Shown: piece by piece, positions 45,326 to 56,399 of the stretch
Layout of the letters: every line of letters begins with the position of its first letter
Numbering within the stretch: the first letter of the stretch is position 1
NCBI GenBank assembly: GCA_964019695.1
Contig: OZ026524.1
Coordinates: forward strand, 61,139,066-61,203,065
Origin: Loripinus fragilis
Lineage: Eukaryota > Mollusca > Bivalvia > Lucinida > Lucinidae
Direction of reading: 5' to 3'
DNA length: 64,000 nucleotides
Position numbers and translations under genes: made by a program
Notes under the pieces: generated by a model
Databases searched by the model: none
Seen by the model: only the letters and a program-made list of their open reading frames with translations
What the model was told of the DNA's origin: nothing

Positions 45326-45574
45326 TTAACTTTTTGCCTATTATTGTTGTCTGCTGATTACCTCTGCAAAATCTAGAGGCGGCCACTGGCCCTTTTTAAG
45401 TGGCCCCCTTTTGTATCAAATGGCCCCTTGCTAAAGGTAGAGTTGGCCATCATCAACATCATGCAAATGGGCAAATATTAGACAGTGTTTTTCCATCTGA
45501 AATCACATGAAAATGACCACTGAAAATTTAATGGATTTAACACTGAAGTCGGTCCTAATCGGGATCCAAAGTGT

Positions 45575-45690
45575 TTGATTATGGATGATTTGTTTCTTCA
45601 ACCAGTCAATAATTTTTCAGTCATGTCGGGATGGGTCTTCTGTGTTGAACCAGTACCAATCAGTCTCAGGTTAAAGTGTCTTGTACCACT
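45575..45690 (-). mobile_element. SINE family A, tail fragment
   Basis: The complement of CTGGTTCAACAC, GACCCATCCCGACATG and the adjacent tail. No head is present. Confidence 0.65.
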
Positions 45691-46569
45691 CCTGATTTCC
45701 TGCTGACATTGAAGCTGCCCATCACTGGCCATCATTCGACAAGCCAATCAGTTTGTCCAACAGAACTTGTTCCTTATTTATCACATCCAGAAATCATGGG
45801 TTAGGGATTCAATATTGGAATAGAGTCCTAATGGCCAAGAAAGATGTTATATGTTCAACTCTTGCTGAGACCATACTGAGTAGTTAAAATTTGGCTCAGT
45901 GAGTAACAAATCTGTACTCTTATCAAACATTAAAATGAAAGAGGTATAATTCCCTTGAATCACATCAGATATTGCTGTAAGTTGGTGACTGTGGTCAATG
46001 GACTCCTTAGAACTGGACTTTCTCTGAGACCAAACTATCTTATCTGTGAGATGCTGTTCACCCTGAAAAAATTATTGCACAAACCAATATGACATATTGT
46101 TATATAACTGGAGAAAATCCCATCTCCTGATTCGGTGCCATGATTAACCGAAATCAACAGATATCACCGAAATCACCATAAAATCACCGAAATCACGAGA
46201 TAAAAGTAAGAAATCACCTTTTTATTGTTTACTTATTGCAAAAATATGATAAGAATTAGTATAATATGCTTATTTCTAGTCTGTTTTTAAAAATATGTTG
46301 ATAAAAAAAATCACTTTCAACTTGCTATAATGTGTTGCTATATTTTTTATTGAAATATTTATTTGCTGGCACATTAAAATATAAGCCTTTTGTAAACATA
46401 TCAATTATTCTACTATCATTTATATCATATAAAGGCATAAAATTAACATTAAAATGGATATTTCCTTTTTTCTGGTGATTTCGGCATACCTTGAATTGGA
46501 AATTGAAAGGTACATTTTTTTTCATATTTTAATCAAAGTAGAAATAAGCTTATTATTCAAATTGTTATC

Positions 46570-48135
46570 CAGCTGATCAGGATGCATATTGTTTTCTACT
46601 CTGCTTGTTAATACATACTATTAAGTGGAACCCTGCAAGTTGGTTAGATATACACTGCTGAAGTTACTCTTTGCCTGAAATTGTTGTCTGCTGATAACCT
46701 TTGCAAACAGTTTAAGAACCAGATCAGGACTGACAAAATGTCAGACCTGATCTGGGTCCAAACTGTATGACTCTCTGATGGTAATCATGAAGGAACTATA
46801 TAGTAAATTCATTTAGAAAAGACAGCAGATGACAAAATACCTAAACATTTGCCTGGTCCTGAAGTCAGCTGATCAGGATGTATATTGTTTTCTACTCTGC
46901 TTGTAAATGCATACAAATAAGTGGTATAAAGCCTTCAATGTTGGCTCCCGGTACCGTTAGTTTAACAGGTAACAAGGTCCAGGGCGACAACGGTAAACAT
47001 TGCGCTTACTGTACCCTGCAAGTTGGTTTGATATACACTGCTGAAGTTACTCTTTGCCTGCAATTGTTGTCTGCTGATAACCTTTGCAAACAGTTTTAGA
47101 GCCAGATCAGGACCGACAAAATGTCAGACCTGATCTGGGTCCAAACTGTATGACTCTCTGATGGTGATCATTAAGGAACTATATAGTAAATTCATTTAGA
47201 AAAGACAGCAGATGACAAAATACCTAAACATTTGCCTGGTCCTGAAGTCAGCTGATCAGGATGTATATTGTTTTCTACTCTGCTTGTAAATGCATACAAA
47301 TAAGTGGTATAATGCCTTCAATGTTTGCTCCGGTACCGTTAGTTTAACAGATAACAGGGCCCAGGGCGACGGCGGTAAACATTGCGCTTACCGTACCCTG
47401 CAAGTTGGTTAGATATACACTGCTAAAGTTACTCTTTGCCTGCAATTGTTGTCTGCTGATAACCTTTGCAAACAATTTAAGCCAGATCAGGACTGACAAA
47501 ATGTCAGACCTGATCTGGATCCAAACTGTTTGACTCTCTGATGGTGATCTATATGGTAATCTATATAGTAAATTAATTTAGAAAAGACAGCAGATGACAA
47601 AATACCTAAACATTTTCCTGGTCCTGAAGCCAGCTGATCAGGATGTATATTGTTTTCTACTTTGCTTGCAAAGGCATACAAATAAGTGGTACCCAGCAAG
47701 TTGGTTAAATAAACACTGCTGAAGTTACTCTGCCTGCAATTGTTGTCTGCTGATAACCTTTGCAAACAGTTTTGGAACCAAATCAGGACCAACAAAATAT
47801 TGGGCCAGATCTAAATCCAAACTGTTTGACTCTCTGAGAACTATATAGTAAATTAATTTTAAAAAAGACAGCAGATGACAAAAATATCAAAAAATTTCCA
47901 GCGAGCAGAGTAAAATAGAAACGGATGCTTGTCAAGATAAATAGGGTTACTATATTATAATAAATGCACTTGTGTAAATATCAAATTAACCCTTGTCCTG
48001 CTGAACCTAGATATATCCTGTTTTTGGAAACACTAACAGTATGGAAACTGATCAGCTGATCGGGATCCACAGTTTTGCATTCAGTTTACGGTCTTGCCAA
48101 AATTTAGCTATATTTGCTCAGCAGTACAGGGTTAA
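46570..48135. repeat. ~383 bp sub-repeat array derived from the 3.5 kb unit
   Basis: CAGCTGATCAGGATG recurs at 46570, 46866, 47249 and 47631. Each unit has the TTGTTGTCTGCTGATAACC box and the AACAGTTTAAGAACCAGATC hairpin found once in the larger units. Units 2 and 3 carry an extra ~90 bp segment with CGGTACCGTTAGTTTAACAG and CGGTAAACATTGCGCTTAC. Units 1 and 4 lack it. Confidence 0.85.
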
Positions 48136-48284
48136 ACAATTTAATTTGATAGTTTGTGTAGAATTGTTTTTTTTGTTTGTTTTTTTTGTTTTTTTATGTG
48201 TGTAAATATTATTTATTTTGAGGGCCTCATGGAAGATTAGTTGAACAACTAAATGTTGTCACCCTCTTTTTATAAAGACTTTAC

Positions 48285-48329
48285 TTACTTACTTACTTAC
48301 TTACTTATTTACTTACTTACTTACTTACT
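48285..48329 (+). repeat. (TTAC)n microsatellite
   Basis: About ten TTAC units form the tail of the LINE 3' end segment duplicated from 41.9-42.05 kb. Confidence 0.9.
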
Positions 48330-48705
48330 ATCCAATTATGGCATTAAATTAATAATGAAATTGTGATTTCCTATTTTTATCTGGTGATTTCGGTGAATTC
48401 ACTGTGCACTGAATTTGAAAGTGAAATCATAACATTTTTTTCATTTCTTTCTAAAATCAAAGTAGAAATAAGCTTATTATACTAATTCTTATTATATTAT
48501 GACATTAAACTAACAATAACAAGAAAAACCATAACATGAAATATCATGTTATACTGGGGCGTTTTTAGTGGCTCATTAACGTTTCACCCAGTTTAGAGGG
48601 CATTAGATATCCACGTAGTGTATATGTATTGTCTTTTGTTTGTTTTTTCTTGTTGTTGTTGTTGTTTTTGCGTTCATTTGAGAAGCAATTTGGATGGTTT
48701 CTAAC

Positions 48706-48966
48706 ACAAGTGCGGATCCAGAGGGGGGGACAGGGGGTCCGGACCCCCCTGGAAAATCACAAGTTATATGGGTTTCTATAGGGAATAAGCAATTGGACCC
48801 CCCCTGGAAAATGTTGGACCCCTCTGGAACCTTGAAAAATGATATATTTTATTTAAATTGACCATTTGACTTCCGTAAAATTAGGACTAAAAAAAAAACG
48901 TTGTCAGCTTTTTTTGTCAGACTGACCAGGACCCCACCTGAAGAAAATTCCTGGATCCGCGCATGT
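48706..48966. mobile_element. GGATCC-ended TIR element, second type
   Basis: ACAAGTGCGGATCCAG and CTGGATCCGCGCATGT are inverted ends. Inside are GGGGGTCCGGACCCCCCTGG and a run of GGACCCC repeats. TAACAC occurs just outside both ends (48703-48708, 48965-48970), with some ambiguity. It lacks the CAGCGAAACGCC hairpin of the 20437 and 59755 copies. Confidence 0.65.
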
Positions 48967-49112
48967 AACACATATAAGTAGACTACATATTTAGATTTTT
49001 TTCTTGATTTAAAAATAGATTGATCCTTGAAGTTGCTGCAAAAGCGCACAGACAACATATAATTTGCGTACAGAGGGGTTGAGGGTTGGTGCTCAAAAGA
49101 ACGGTCTCAATG

Positions 49113-49860
49113 ATGCGTTACTACTATTTTCGGTTAAAATGAGGGCGTTTTGCCAGACATATACATGACTGGGGGTGCTTGGTAGATGGATACCGACAGT
49201 CAATATATTACAACACTAATAGCACACTATAAGCAAGTGACTAAATTAGTCTTTATCGCTCCCCTTGTTTAAGAAAAGATTTGTCTTTTTCTTCTGTTTA
49301 AAAAAGCAAATGTCCCGAGATAGTGATCATTCGTTTAGAAAACACTAAACTTTGCTACATATTAAAAGTATTAGATGTGGACAGAAGATTTTTAAAAAAA
49401 TCTCCATTATGCCATATGGAAGCTCGGACCCAGTATCCGAGATGGAAGTGATCATCAGTATTTGGTAAATTTGAACCCAAGAGGCAGTGCTTGCAGTATT
49501 TATGTATGGGACTACAAGCTGTGGGTATCATGGTTTCAGAGGAGAATATTTTTAAGTGTCTCCCCATTAATGGAAGCTAATGACTCCTGTGGCATGGCTA
49601 GTTTAGACACCAGTAGCATTGATGTAGGAATGACTGTGTTTTCCCATTATAATTCTATGGGAGGTGTATATGCCAGAGATCAAATCCAATTAGCCCAAAA
49701 ACCACATTGAACCTTTCCCCTTCATTACCTGACGATGCGTTATATTTAATTTGACTAAAAATGGTCTTTTGAAAACATGAACGGAAGATGAGATAACGAA
49801 AAGTTGACCATTGGTATTCTTATTCCTCCCACTAATATTCGGCTCGGGTGAGCTAACAAT
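49113..49860. other. Spacer, possibly satellite-derived, no gene
   Basis: Two related stretches, GAAGATTTTTAAAAAAATCTCC (49383) and GAGGAGAATATTTTTAAGTGTCTCC (49541), suggest a two-unit diverged repeat. The 82-codon ORF at 49462-49710 lies across it and shows no domain. Confidence 0.4.
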
Positions 49861-49984
49861 ATCGTTACATGTACTCAACTGCGTCCGCATTTAGAGTATT
49901 GCCCAGTTGATAGAAGGAGGCGAAGGTAGTGAGATCATTCCTAATGCTACCATCTACCAATTGTTTGATTGTTAGATCTACAAA

Positions 49985-50130
49985 ATAGCGAGGAGTGAGG
50001 TTTTGCCAGTAACGACAACTGCACTTGTTTGAATAAGAAGGAATGGGAATGACTGTAGAAAATATTTCATGACCAATTTCAACTTTGGAATGGTGCTGGA
50101 CTGGAAGAGCGATCCCCGTGACAGCCTGGT
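49985..50130 (-). mobile_element. Degenerate SINE family B copy
   Basis: The minus strand matches family B at reduced identity: ATTGGTCATGAAATATTTTC, TACAGTCATTCCC and ATTCAAACAAGTGCAGTTGTC align with the intact core. This accounts for most of a 131-codon minus ORF (49865-50260) that also reads through the adjacent CA repeat. Confidence 0.65.
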
Positions 50131-50136
50131 TGCCAG

Positions 50137-50138
<2 letters not shown>

Positions 50139-50214
<76 letters not shown>
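50139..50214. repeat. (AC)n microsatellite
   Basis: About 37 AC units. It gives Cys-Val runs in minus-strand ORFs. Confidence 0.98.
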
Positions 50215-50218
<4 letters not shown>

Positions 50219-50339
50219 GACTAGTATGCGAGACCCACATCGCTGATACGATAGTGTCAAAATCTTGTGTCAAAATAATCTTGTTTAAAAAAGTGGCTTA
50301 TCGCACTCAAAATGTTGCACAGGAAAAGCTTTCGATCAC

Positions 50340-50600
50340 ATGTGAAACTTTGATGATCCAAATTAGAATGCCGCGGGGCTGATCTGATTCCAAATTGTTT
50401 GAAAGGGTTATCAGCAGATGACAATGTCATGTAAAGGTTTAACGCAGAGTTAAACTACATCAGGTCATAACCTCTAAAGTGTCAAACAGTTTGGGCCCCT
50501 ATCAGGTCGGGACAGAATGTCGGGCCTGATCTGGGTCCAAACTGTTTGCAAATGTTATCGGCAGATGACGTGTCAGGTATTTTAATGCAAAAGGTAAAAT
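50340..50600. repeat. Two hairpins of the CAAACAG / GATCTG family
   Basis: 50483-50555 pairs CAAACAGTTTGGGCCCCTATC with TGATCTGGGTCCAAACTGTTTG around GGTCGGGACAGAATGTCGGGCC. Both hairpins are followed by GTTATC(A/G)GCAGATGAC. They have the same build as those in the 31-48 kb arrays. Confidence 0.7.
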
Positions 50601-50775
50601 ACAATGGATTTGACCCAGAGTTGTCAGAACCTAAAGAGTTCTGACGTGAAAAACAATTTGGATCCTGGTCGGACCACTATGGTTGTTGTATACATATAGG
50701 GATACCCAGGTAGGTTCAAAATTGACAACTTTTTCTCATATCTAACTTTTGTCACAGCATCCAGTCGATCCAAAC

Positions 50776-51120
50776 ATTGCATGCACTGATCCAGAGGGGG
50801 GGGGGGGGCAAATGTTGGAGCCCCTCTGAAACCTTGAAAAAATATAATTTTCTTTGAAATAAACCATTGGCATTCTGTAAAATAAGTTCTGGACTAAAGA
50901 AACGTTGTCAGAGATTTTTTATGTCAGATGGACCTAGACATCCAGTAAATGCAATCTTCAGGACATATAATTAGCAGAATAAGGTGTGTTCGATTTAAAA
51001 TGAACTCATATATGAATTACAATAAAAGAGATAGAAACTATCCCAATATTCTCATTTTCCGATGCATATCAATAGTAGGAGAATACTGCTAAAAATAGCT
51101 TACATGGGATAAATGAAAAA
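50776..51120. other. Fragment of GGATCC-type element, then plain sequence
   Basis: TGATCCAGAGGGGGGG, TGGAGCCCCTCTGAAACCTTG and CATTCTGTAAAATAAG match the interior of the 48706-48966 element, with termini lost. Nothing is seen after about 50960. Confidence 0.55.
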
Positions 51121-51129
51121 AAAAAATAA

Positions 51130-51217
51130 CGAAGCCTTGCGGATTCGAACCTGCGACCATTAAATGCAAAAGTATAGCTACTGATTACAGTTACCGTCGC
51201 GACCGAGTGCGCCATGG
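51130..51217 (-). other. tRNA-like sequence (pseudogene or SINE head)
   Basis: On the minus strand there is an A-box-like TGGCGCACTCGG (51203-51214) and a perfect B box GGTTCGAATCC (51141-51151), followed by a T run. The T stem pairs poorly and I cannot draw a sound cloverleaf, so it is not called a functional tRNA. Confidence 0.5.
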
Positions 51218-51222
51218 TATGG

Positions 51223-52190
51223 TCATCTTTATGTCACCGTATTCGTAAGGGTATAATAATTTGTTATCGCTTATTCAGCATCTTTCTATTTATAGATCTA
51301 TCTACGGTTACTAAATTTACCCAATATAACCCATATTCTATCAATCTGTTCGGTTACTGCATCACTATTTTTCACAAGTTATTCCTGTTATTTAATTACA
51401 ATTTAGCTTCGAAACTTTAGTATATGGGAAATATATATATGACGAATTGACACTGAATGGTCAGTGTCCGATATTAGTCACGTAAATCTCTCGCTTCGAT
51501 TTAGCTGGTTTCCAGCATGCATTGCATCTATATGGTAATAAGTACCAGCTAGGTCCCAGTTTTCTGAGTTGAGAAGAATTTTTTTAACCACGCCCACCTT
51601 TGATTGGCAGAATAATAGAAACATATGGGGACTATATGTACTAATTTGAGCATTGTGTAGTCTGTGAATACTGTCTTTGAATTCGCATTTATATCTTTGT
51701 ATTTATCAATAAGTTCGCCCCAGAAAAGGTAGTTTTTTCTTATTTTTATCTGGTGATTTCTTGGTGATTTCTGCTGATTTGGGTTAATCATCGGACCCTC
51801 CTGATTGGCTCAATTTGTCTTCATAAATCTCTGTCTACCTGAAAACCGGTCTAAACTGGCCTACAAGTTAATATTGCATGAAAACCAGCTCAAACTAGTT
51901 TCCAGAAGTAAATATTTTGACACTAATATCACCATCTGTAGAGCTAAAAATAGCATGATTAATATAAAACTAACATGTGCTGCATGAAATTGACATGATT
52001 TGCTGTTTCACATCCCAACAGGTAAATTAAAGACTTTCATGATCTTTTTGAAAACAGTTTTGTATTATCTTGTTTGTTAATTTATCTTTGTTTTGAAAAA
52101 ACAAAAAGTATAAAAAAAAGTTTTATATTAATTAAATTTTACGTTCCACACTCAGAGAATTAGTATCCTTTTCAACATGCAAAATACTAT
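51223..52190. other. AT-rich spacer
   Basis: 51735-51795 is an inverted copy of the ATCACCGAAATCACC-rich stretch at 46136-46215. No gene is seen. Confidence 0.4.
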
Positions 52191-52196
52191 GTTTAA

Positions 52197-52562
52197 AGCT
52201 GCATAGTCTGTAACTTTTGATCTTCTAATTTTAAAAATAATGTTTTATTTTTCAAGAACACAGTAAAAATACTCAAATTCAGGTAAACATTTTACCATTT
52301 TCGCAAATCTTAACAAGTTATCACTATCAAAACAACTGCATTTACGTTAAAATTCAACAGTCTAGAATTATTGGAGGGACGCAAATAATTACCAACAAGA
52401 GAAAAATACACCTATTTGATAAGATAATTCACTTTTCCATGCATTTTTTAGCTGTACTGAACATTTTTATTGTGAAAACACAGCTTAATTCTACTTTTAC
52501 AAATGATTTAAAAAGAAAATAAAATTTTTCGAAAAATGTTCATAGTTACAGAGTATGCAGCT
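52197..52562. mobile_element. TTAA-flanked MITE, copy 3
   Basis: 366 bp, termini AGCTGCATAGTCTGTAAC and GTTACAGAGTATGCAGCT, TTAA at 52193-52196 and 52563-52566. Highly similar to the copies at 4953 and 38947. All three have TTAA sites. Confidence 0.92.
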
Positions 52563-52773
52563 TTAAATATTTTAATAACAGTTGATAAAACTTATGAGAA
52601 AGTCCTTAGGCTGAAGGTTGAACATAACTTAAACAACAAAACAAAAAGTAGAAAAGTTTCATTCTTAGTTGAAACGCCATACAACAAAACAGTTATTGAC
52701 TTCAACTTCGGTAGACATAAGGATTATCTACCCTGTTTCATTCCCTTTAATTTGATATGCAACACAACTAATT

Positions 52774-53944
52774 CACACCGGGTAGGCGGCAACATCGAAC
52801 GCTGAACACAATCGAGGAACTGCGATCAATACATGTATGTACAGCCGTTGTTATAAATAAGTCAGTTTATCTGGGTTTTTTTTATAATTTATAGCAGTAT
52901 TTTAATAAAATTTGGTTTCGCCTATCTATTCTGAAATGAATCGTGATTTGTTCTATGCAGGTGTTGTTTCTGATAAACAAGTAAAATGAACTTACAGTCA
53001 GCCGATCGCAGACAATGGGTTCTTAGCTTTCTTTCATATGAGCTCCGCTTTTTTCGATGTGTCTGGTGATGTCCAAACAGACCTTGGAAGGAGTACAACT
53101 ACCCTGCCGTATATATTGTAGAACTGGCAGGTTCATCGTGTGGCCCGTTAGCTAAGTGGTCAGAGTATTTGCATGGTCTGTGATAGGTCCCGGGTTCCAG
53201 TCCCCATCTGTTCATATGCTTTTTCTTCACATGTGTCATCTACACACCCCCCCATGACCCGTCCTGAACTTGAACCCAGGACCCTCTCAGAATTTGGGTG
53301 TATGTTTACCACTGAACTGTCGGGCCACACAGTAGGCATGTGACATAGGGTTTGATCCTGAGCCTTCCAGGTCCGATTTGAGTTTATGGATCAATATAAA
53401 ACAGAAAACATACTTATAAAGCTCGGATATATATCGGACAAAAGCAAACAAAAAATTGCTCATTGATTGCCAAAAACATTGATTGCTATCCATAACCGAT
53501 TGCCATTAATGAAGTTTTCGATTGCCTTAGTATCATTACCATCATCCTTTAAAACAGATACTGCGCTTTTCACTTATCAGATAGAAATTATTGAATACAC
53601 ACAGGATATCCACCAATAATTTAATTTTACCCTTCTGTTTCTGAAAGATCGAAATACGACAATGAATGCGAAAAAATATACATATTTTTCAGTTTTAAGT
53701 TGAAATAAGTAATGATCAGAAAAATTGTTATTTTTCAGCCAACTCTCACACATTTTTTGGACAAATATAACACCAAGCACATTTCTTTGATCTTACCTAA
53801 AACTGATATCATGCTTACTTTTACTGAAACCTGAGCATTCCAATGAAAAAAATAAAATATTAAACTTACCCAAAACGGCGGCTGTAAAATGTAAATATTG
53901 ATCACAGTTCCTCGGTTGTATTCTTGTTGCGCCTACCCAGTGTG
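52774..53944. mobile_element. 1.17 kb transposon with CACACCGGGTAGGC termini and 5 bp TSD
   Basis: It starts CACACCGGGTAGGCGGCAAC and ends GCGCCTACCCAGTGTG. TAATT flanks both ends (52769-52773 and 53945-53949). Inner arms with GAGGAACTGCGATCAATA and complement extend the inverted repeat. It is the longer relative of the 198 bp palindrome at 17436. No transposase ORF is seen. It carries two inverted tRNA-like heads near 53.15-53.33 kb. Confidence 0.88.
53141..53331. repeat. Pair of inverted tRNA-like heads
   Basis: Plus strand 53141-53210: A box TAGCTAAGTGG, B box GGTTCCAGTCC, starting TGTGGCCCG. Minus strand 53331-53260: the same TGTGGCCCG start, A box CAGTTCAGTGG, B box GGTTCAAGTT. The two are inverted copies of one tRNA-derived sequence about 60 bp apart and could form a hairpin. 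Cloverleaf pairing is poor. Confidence 0.65.
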
Positions 53945-53949
53945 TAATT

Positions 53950-55035
53950 TCAGAAAAGAAAAAAATGATCTTTTGACCACACCCCAGGGGTCAAGGGTGT
54001 GTGTTGGCACAAAATATTAGCTAGCATGTTATTGTATGCTTCATTCCCTTAAATTTAATATGCAACATGACTATATTCTGAAAAAAATTGATTTTATATT
54101 TATAAGCCTATGACATAATGTGAGGTGATGCTACATACCAAATATCAAGGCTCTAAGCCTTGTAGTTTCAGACAAGAAGATTTTTTCAAGTTTTCCTTAT
54201 TAAAGCCTATGTAAAATAGTAAATCATGTGACCACTGAGGCGGGAACATTTTTGGCCCCAGGAGTATAACTTGAACAAAGCTGGTAGAGGTCTACTAGGT
54301 TATACTTCATATCAAATATCAAGGCTCTATGATTTGTGGTTTCATACAAGAAGATTTTTTCATGTTTTCCATAAGCCTGTGTAAAACATGTGGCCCCTTG
54401 GGACAGGACCATTTTTGGCTCCAGGGTCATAATTTGAACAAACTTGGTGGACCTGGATCATAATTTGAACAAACTTGGTAGAGGTCCACTAGTCTTGGTG
54501 ATGCTACATACCAAATATCAAAGCTCTATGCCTTGTGGTTTTAGACAAGAAGATTTTTTTATGTTTTCCCTATATAAGCCTATGTATCACATGTAACCGC
54601 AGGGACAGGCCCATTTATGACCCATGGGCATAATGGGCATAATTTGAACAAGCTTGGTAGAGGTCACTTAGATGATGCACATACCAAATATCAAATCTAT
54701 ATGGCTTGTGGTTTCAGACAAGAACATTTTTAAATTTTTCATCTTGAAAATCTATTTTTAGCCTGTGTTGACCAAAATCATTTGAACAATTATCAAAGAG
54801 GGCTATATAAAGATCATTCCTGCCAAGTTTGGCCAAAATCCAGCTAGTAGTTTAGGAAAATGTCCTTTGATGCAAATGTTGACCACAGACGACGACTGAC
54901 TTCCAACGATCACAATAGCTCATCAAGTGCTTTGAAGCAGGATTTCTGTGTAGTTTGGTGAAATACCACCAAGTGGTACAGAAGGAGACATTATTTAAAG
55001 GAAATTGTTGACGGACGACGGACATCCTATGATCA
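53950..55035 (+). repeat. ~180 bp satellite ending in GACGACGG
   Basis: Units share ACATACCAAATATCAAGGCTC, TGTGGTTTCAGACAAGAAGA, AAGCCTATG and TTTGAACAAACTTGGTAGAGG, at about 54130, 54310, 54505 and 54680. It ends with CAGACGACGACTGAC and GACGGACGACGGACATCC blocks. A separate fragment upstream (52700-52773) shares TTCATTCCCTTTAATTTGATATG with 54040, so the 1.17 kb transposon landed in this array. Confidence 0.8.
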
Positions 55036-55039
55036 CAAT

Positions 55040-55950
55040 AGCTCACCTTGAGCCTATACAATTGACTAGTAGTACTTAGTACATAACAATTGGTGACTTG
55101 CAGTGCTCTGGAAGAATGTGGGTGGGGGATTTGTGTTAAACACATCTGTTTTACTTATTTAGATAATTGTACAGCTACCTAGATTCTGGGTCAGTCTCTC
55201 AATGTATTGCAGTAATCTCATCAGCGCAAAAATATTTACTGTTCATACTAAGGTCAAAATCTTACCTCATTTATCACCATTCAGCATGTTCAGCTGAGGG
55301 ACCAAACTGCCTGCGGTGTCCCTCTTGTCAGTGAAGTATGTGTTCATCATAGAAGCCTCTACAGCCTCCTGGCTACTGATAGCCATACTAATCCTGCAAT
55401 TCTGGAATGACTTGGACTGCTGGATGGCAGCTGTTGCATGTTGATGCTCTGAGGAACATTTAAATATAAACAAAGTCCTGCTGAGTCTGGATTTATCCTT
55501 TTTTTCAAATACATGTACTGTCAATTAAGATCAGCTGGTGTCTGTGGAGCTATCCGAGCAAAATCCTTACTGTTTTTCAGTCTGAAAATATACAAGGCCC
55601 TATATTAGGTCAGGGAAAACAGTGTTCAATCTAAAGCTTTGACCCCTTGCTGAAAAGCTAGAGTGGGCCATCTATTACATTGTATGTGGATGGGGAAATA
55701 TTGAGTTATATTATCACGTGAAATCAAATGAATATCACCCAGATTTCCAAGATTGAACAATGGAAAAGTATTATTAGGCCAAATATTCAGCTATGAAAAT
55801 CTTAAATGGATCAGGGTGATTTCAAAAATAATGCATCCATTTCTATAATCAATGTTTATAGACTATCTAAAGCAGATTTATTGTTAAAATTAATTTTAAG
55901 ATATGTAATTAATGTTTTTCTTGCATCATGCCAAGTTTCATCGCTTTAGA
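55040..55950. other. Spacer, one block shared with 45.4 kb
   Basis: About 55630-55740 (GACCCCTTGCTGAAAAGCTA, GTGGGCCATC, AATCAAATGAATATCACC) resembles 45410-45530. No gene is seen. The minus ORFs here lack domains. Confidence 0.4.
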
Positions 55951-55951
55951 A

Positions 55952-56230
55952 TCCCGTACGAAAATTCTAGACGGAATCCACCAGGAATTCAAGCGGTTTC
56001 CAAGCGAAAAGGTCACGGATTTGAGAAAATCCTGGCGTAATACGCCTGGACACGTACTTTTTTCAAAATCCAGGCGTACTTTATGTCTTTAATACAAGCG
56101 TACTTTTTTCAAAGTCCGCCAGGAAAAAAATCCACCCGGATTATTCATACTTTAACTTTGAGAAACGTGATTCTTTTTTCAGAATCCGCTTGGAAAAAAT
56201 ATCCACCTGGATTATTTATACTTAAAACTT
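55952..56230 (+). repeat. TACGCCTGGA palindromic element, forward copy
   Basis: It begins ATCCCGTACGAAAAT and contains repeated and inverted TCCAGGCGTA, ATCCACCCGGATT and AAGTACG words. A complementary copy lies at 60395-60777. The 83-codon ORF at 56083 overlaps it and is not a gene. Confidence 0.7.
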
Positions 56231-56399
56231 TTTTCAACATGGAATATTTGGACTTAGAGATGACCATGACTGGATCCATGGAAAGTAGAGCTTATCTAAA
56301 AATCAGACTTTACTGTATGTTTCACACATTTTAGTTATATGTAAGAGGAGACTGCTTCTATTAATATTTAAACTTAAGGCCGATAGTTCAAAAGATAGA

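Noticed and set aside
49865..50260. 131-codon minus ORF with a protein-like C-terminal half
   Set aside because: The upstream half is a CA repeat read as Cys-Val. HEIFSTVIPIPS and its surroundings match the family B SINE read in the same frame (REIISTVILLPS), so it is a degenerate SINE.
52536..52805. 89-codon ORF with plausible composition (KVLRLKVEHNLNNKTKSRK)
   Set aside because: It starts inside a TTAA MITE and ends inside the 5 bp TSD transposon. Only about 200 bp between them is unexplained and nothing matches a family I know.
51130..53331. Functional tRNA genes
   Set aside because: A and B boxes are visible at 51.1 and 53.1-53.3 kb, but the T and acceptor stems do not pair well and no sound cloverleaf can be drawn.
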